Shown: one piece after another, positions 61,162 through 64,000 of the stretch
How the letters are laid out: each line of letters begins with the position of its first letter
How positions within the stretch are numbered: position 1 is the stretch's first letter
Source: an uncultured Flaviramulus sp.
GTDB lineage: Bacteria; Bacteroidota; Bacteroidia; Flavobacteriales; Flavobacteriaceae
Length of the DNA: 64,000 nucleotides
Direction of reading: 5' to 3'
Assembly: GCA_947501105.1 (NCBI GenBank)
Contig: CANMUP010000001.1
Location: 62,001-126,000 of the forward strand
Notes under the pieces: model-generated
Database searches by the model: none
What the model was told of the DNA's origin: nothing
Seen by the model: the letters and a program-made list of their open reading frames with translations, nothing else
Program-made: the position numbers and the translations under genes

Positions 61162-62161
61162 AACTTTTATATACTCACTACTCTTACTTTTATCCTTTTC
61201 TGGAATTTCTCAAACCTTTTCTGGAGTTGTACTAGACGAAAAAACTAAAACACCTGTAGAATCTGCATCGGTTTATTTTGATAATACTACCATTGGAACC
61301 ACTACAGATTCAGAAGGTAAATTTTCCATTTCGTATACTGATGCTACTCAGTCTGGTTTAGTTATTTCTTATTTAGGCTATCAAACAGAAACCATTTTAG
61401 ATTACAGAGAAAAAAATAATATAACCGTATCCTTAAAGCAAGCTAATAATGTTTTAGATGAAGTAGTTGTTTATGCAGATGATGGGCTTACCAGAAGGCA
61501 AAAGCTAAGGCTATTTAGAAAACAGTTTTTAGGCTTCTCTAGTTTTGCAAAATCTTGCAAAATTTTAAATGAAAAGGATTTAATTTTAAGATATAACCGA
61601 AAAAAAAATAAGCTAACAGCTAACGCGTTTTCTCCAATTATTATTGAAAACAAAAGCCTGCAATATGTTATCTCTTTTGATATTAAACAATTTGAAATAA
61701 ATTTTAGTTATGTAGAGGAGATAAATAATATATTTGAAATTAAATCTGTTTATTTTTCAGGTAAAAGCTTCTATAAAAACTTTGATGATATTAAAGAAAA
61801 TAAAGCGAAAAGAAATAGAAAAAAGGCATACAACGGTTCTGTTCTTGAATTTATGAGAGCGCTTTATAATGAAGAATTAGAAGCCAAAGGCTATCAAATT
61901 TTTTCTAAGAGTTTCAAAGTAAACCCTTGGGATCATTTTAAAATTCAGCAAACATCAAATGCTTCAGCAAAAAGAATATTATTAGATAAGCCCGTAAATA
62001 TTCTTTACGATAAAAACTATCAAACAAAAATTGAATTTTTAGATCCCGCGATAATCATTGATGTATACGGAAATTATTCTGATGTTACCAAAGTGATGTT
62101 TTCTGGTCATTTAGGAAATCAACGAGTTGGAGATTTACTTCCGCTTGATTATGGTTTATAG
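61151..62161 (+). CDS. secreted CarboxypepD_reg-like domain protein
   Basis: A 336-residue protein with signal peptide MKFKTFIYSLLLLLSFSGISQ and an N-terminal CarboxypepD_reg-like domain (FSGVVLDEKTKTPVESASVYF...GLVISYLGYQTETI...NVLDEVVVYA). The following 230 residues are strongly basic (RRQKLRLFRKQFLGFSSFAKSCKIL, NKAKRNRKKAYNGSVLEFMRALYNEEL) and I recognise them as a frequent flavobacterial C-terminal region without a known role. Its start overlaps olsF by 11 bp, so it is in the same operon. No TonB plug is present. Confidence 0.7.
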   Translation: MKFKTFIYSLLLLLSFSGISQTFSGVVLDEKTKTPVESASVYFDNTTIGTTTDSEGKFSISYTDATQSGLVISYLGYQTETILDYREKNNITVSLKQANNVLDEVVVYADDGLTRRQKLRLFRKQFLGFSSFAKSCKILNEKDLILRYNRKKNKLTANAFSPIIIENKSLQYVISFDIKQFEINFSYVEEINNIFEIKSVYFSGKSFYKNFDDIKENKAKRNRKKAYNGSVLEFMRALYNEELEAKGYQIFSKSFKVNPWDHFKIQQTSNASAKRILLDKPVNILYDKNYQTKIEFLDPAIIIDVYGNYSDVTKVMFSGHLGNQRVGDLLPLDYGL

Positions 62162-62180
62162 AACTAACTATAAAAAACAC

Positions 62181-62208
62181 TAATACTCATATTCTCTTAC
62201 GAGTATTA
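62181..62208 (+). other. inverted repeat after the olsF operon
   Basis: TAATACTC (62181-62188) and GAGTATTA (62201-62208) with a 12-base loop; no T-run. A weak terminator or operator for the HlyD gene 87 bp further on. Confidence 0.4.
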
Positions 62209-62294
62209 CCATATACACGCACTTATTACATTGCCTTTTTTTTATAACTAATTTCTCGATATTTTCAATCCATGTTTTATATCAAAACATTATT

Positions 62295-63461
62295 ATGAAA
62301 CAAATTTTTCCAAAAGAGATTATTGAAAGTACTATAGAAGTGCATCAATTTAAACATAGCTCAAAAAGCAAAATAATATATAGTACTATTTTAATATCTA
62401 TAATTTTAATATTAGGACTACTTCCGTTTATTAAAGTAGACATTTACACTTCTGCAAGAGGTATTATAAAACCAGACAAAGAACGTCTTTCGGTAACATC
62501 TTTAAATTCTGGAAAAATTATACAAACTAATTTAAAGAATAATAGTTTAGTAAAAAAAGGCGATACGCTACTAGTCTTAGATAATACCATTATTGATGAA
62601 AAGTTAAAACTATCTGAACAACAAATGACCGAAATGCTTCTATTCGTTGAAGACTTATCTTATTTAATAGATTCCAAGTACATCAATATCTCTAAAATTA
62701 AAACTCCCAAGTACAAAAAAGATTATCTACTATATAAGCAGAAAATGCACGAACTACAAACTCGATTTAAAAAGTTAAAACAAGATTTTGAGAGAAGTAC
62801 ACTGTTGTATAATAAAGAAGTAATTGCTAAAGTAGAATTTGAAAACACAAAATTCGATTATGATTTAGCTGTAAGCAATATTAACCAATTAAAACAGCAA
62901 CAATATAATACTTGGCAAGCTAATCTTATTGATTATAAAAATAATTTATTGGAGCTTAAAAGTGCTGTGAAACAATTACTAGATAACAAATCTCAATTTG
63001 TAGTAACGGCACCTATAACTGGTATATTATTAAATGCTAAAAGTTTAGAAACAGGAAGTTTTTTAAGTTCTGGACAGTCTTTTGTAGATATTTCTCCAAA
63101 CACTAATTTATTGGTAGAATGCTCTATCAGTCCGCAAGATATTGGTTTGTTGAAACTAAATAACGAAGTCCATTTTCAAATAGATGCATATAATTATAAT
63201 CAATGGGGTTTAGCCTCAGGAAAAGTTATAGAAATAGGTAAGGACATTGAATTTATAGAAAACACATCAATATTTAAAGTACAATGTTATATTAATGAAA
63301 CCACCTTAAAGCTCAAAAATGGCTTTAAGGGCAAACTAAAAAAGGGGATGACTCTTAATGCACAATTTAAATTAACCGAATGCACGTTGTTTGATTTATT
63401 ATATGATAAAGTAGACGATTGGGTTAACCCGAGTCAAAAAGACATTGTAAGTATTAATTAA
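62295..63461 (+). CDS. HlyD family membrane fusion protein
   Basis: A 388-residue adaptor protein of ABC-type (type I secretion or bacteriocin) exporters. One N-terminal membrane helix (IIYSTILISIILILGLLPFI), a first lipoyl half (GIIKPDKERLSVTSLNSGKIIQTNL), a long coiled coil (about 105-225: KLSEQQMTEMLLFVEDL, KQKMHELQTRFKKLKQDFERS), the second lipoyl half (FVVTAPITGILLNAKSLETGSFL) and a beta-barrel domain (LLVECSISPQDIGLLKLNNEVHFQID). Its ABC transporter is not in the window; a small HTH gene follows by 24 bp. Confidence 0.85.
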   Translation: MKQIFPKEIIESTIEVHQFKHSSKSKIIYSTILISIILILGLLPFIKVDIYTSARGIIKPDKERLSVTSLNSGKIIQTNLKNNSLVKKGDTLLVLDNTIIDEKLKLSEQQMTEMLLFVEDLSYLIDSKYINISKIKTPKYKKDYLLYKQKMHELQTRFKKLKQDFERSTLLYNKEVIAKVEFENTKFDYDLAVSNINQLKQQQYNTWQANLIDYKNNLLELKSAVKQLLDNKSQFVVTAPITGILLNAKSLETGSFLSSGQSFVDISPNTNLLVECSISPQDIGLLKLNNEVHFQIDAYNYNQWGLASGKVIEIGKDIEFIENTSIFKVQCYINETTLKLKNGFKGKLKKGMTLNAQFKLTECTLFDLLYDKVDDWVNPSQKDIVSIN

Positions 63462-63485
63462 TAATCCTCAAATTTCAAACACAGT

Positions 63486-63821
63486 ATGAAAAGCCTGAAA
63501 ACACTAGAACGTTTACAGCAATTGCATCAACGTATTTTACAGGAAAATACAGGGACACCTAAAGAACTAGCTTCTTTTATGAATATTAGTGAACGTTCAT
63601 TATACAGACTTATAGAAAAACTAAAAGACCTTAATGCCTCAATATGTTATAATCGAGTAAGAAACACTTATTATTATGATAAAGATTTTGAGTTAAAAGT
63701 GAGTATTTCGGTTACGGCGTTAAGCCAAGGAGAGATTATAGAGGTATTTGGTGGTAGTTATTTTATAAAGAAAAACACTTTACTGCAAGGCTATGGCAGT
63801 GAGCACGTTTATATTAGCTAA
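63486..63821 (+). CDS. small helix-turn-helix protein
   Basis: A 111-residue protein with an N-terminal HTH_11/DeoR-like winged helix (LERLQQLHQRILQENTGTPKELASFMNISERSLYRLIEKLKDLNASICYNRVRNTYYY). The C-terminal 45 residues (DFELKVSISVTALSQGEIIEVFGG) resemble the link that leads into WYL domains, but the WYL domain itself is absent. I recall such short HTH proteins beside HlyD/ABC export genes and small peptides in Bacteroidota; a regulatory role for that export system is inferred. The reading frame is complete. Confidence 0.6.
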   Translation: MKSLKTLERLQQLHQRILQENTGTPKELASFMNISERSLYRLIEKLKDLNASICYNRVRNTYYYDKDFELKVSISVTALSQGEIIEVFGGSYFIKKNTLLQGYGSEHVYIS

Positions 63822-63824
63822 ATT

Positions 63825-63875
63825 AAAACTAAAATACTGGACGCAGTAAGGTTAAACGTAACCACTTTTAGTTTT
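63825..63875. repeat. compact three-way-junction structure
   Basis: AAAACTAAAA (63825-63834) pairs with TTTTAGTTTT (63866-63875). Inside are two small hairpins: TACTG-gacg-CAGTA (63835-63848) and GGTTA-aacg-TAACC (63850-63863). All arms are perfect, making a cloverleaf-like 51-base unit directly after the HTH gene. No tRNA features are present. Confidence 0.65.
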
Positions 63876-63894
63876 GATATATTATTGTAGGAAA

Positions 63895-63930
63895 CGTCAT
63901 TGCGAGGGAGGTACAACCGAAGCAATCTGT
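63895..63930 (+). repeat. dispersed repeat fragment, CGTCATTGCGAGG...GAAGCAATCTG type
   Basis: CGTCATTGCGAGGGAGGTAC followed by AACCGAAGCAATCTGT matches a palindromic intergenic repeat I recall from many bacterial genomes (ATTGCGAGG...CGAAGCAATC; ATTGC/GCAAT inverted). Only one copy is in this window. Confidence 0.6.
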
Positions 63931-64000
63931 TTATATAGAACTTTAACCCTACAAAAAACAAATGTTTAACAAGTCTGTTTTTTAACAGGCAATTAAAATT

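Noticed and set aside
63825-63875. tRNA-like cloverleaf
   Set aside because: Only 51 bases, two inner hairpins, no anticodon or T-loop consensus; not a tRNA.

Overview
The window is AT-rich chromosomal DNA from a member of the Bacteroidota, almost certainly family Flavobacteriaceae. Supporting signs are Bacteroidota-type -7 promoter elements (TAnnTTTG), A-rich rather than Shine-Dalgarno start regions, TonB-dependent receptors with CarboxypepD_reg-like domains, a PiT-PhoU fusion, OlsF, SDR-type threonine dehydrogenase, eukaryote-like NrdAB and many small lipoproteins starting MKK. No rRNA, tRNA, CRISPR array, prophage or insertion sequence was recognised. Almost everything is core metabolism plus a few accessory stretches.

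Layout. 1-980: 3' edge with partial tadA, a small lipoprotein, and a gene graveyard holding a duplicated tadA 5' end and a decayed CHEDW/CNSCSKTV-type gene. 977-5084: dxs, a lipoprotein, a palindromic intergenic repeat, dgt. 5146-14492: a phosphate-acquisition block: a stand-alone CarboxypepD_reg protein, a beta-helix lipoprotein plus TonB receptor, a MORN-like protein, an OprO/P-type porin and a PiT-PhoU transporter. Several of these are preceded by TAACATT-like repeats spaced exactly 11 bp (Pho-box-like arrays) at a fixed phase to the -7 element, and one array precedes a candidate small RNA. 14568-17396: DUF6503-like protein, chromate transporter, yeast-type cytosine deaminase, RDD protein. 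17536-21199: nrdA and nrdB. 21618-34312: DUF3109, a MarC/flavoprotein operon, dCMP deaminase with a C-terminal processing protease, HupE/UreJ, threonine dehydrogenase, PepO/M13, TPR, CBS and small DinB/GNAT/Zn-ribbon genes.

34415-43843: ssb behind an inverted pair of short palindromes, a CAP-domain lipoprotein, nadAB, then an anaerobic/NO-type island (Rrf2 Fe-S regulator, an uncharacterised 605-residue cysteine-containing protein, NorF- and NorE-like small oxidase subunits, anaerobic ribonucleotide reductase nrdD-nrdG with a hairpin over the nrdG start). 44175-47263: ppc and a GNAT gene. 47362-56400: nitrogen assimilation, with a porin-glnK-amtB operon divergent from gltBD and two 21-bp TACCC-N11-GGGTA palindromes between them, 53 bp apart. 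56449-62161: fbp, then GNAT-lysC-olsF-CarboxypepD_reg. 62295-64000: HlyD-type membrane fusion protein, a small HTH protein, a compact three-way-junction structure and a dispersed repeat at the window edge.

The most interesting parts are the Pho-box-like regulon, with two gap-free aligned six-unit promoter arrays, the divergent nitrogen operators, the Rrf2/605-aa/NorEF/NrdDG island, and the short structured repeats between genes. All functional calls come from reading the sequence and recalling protein families; no database search was run.
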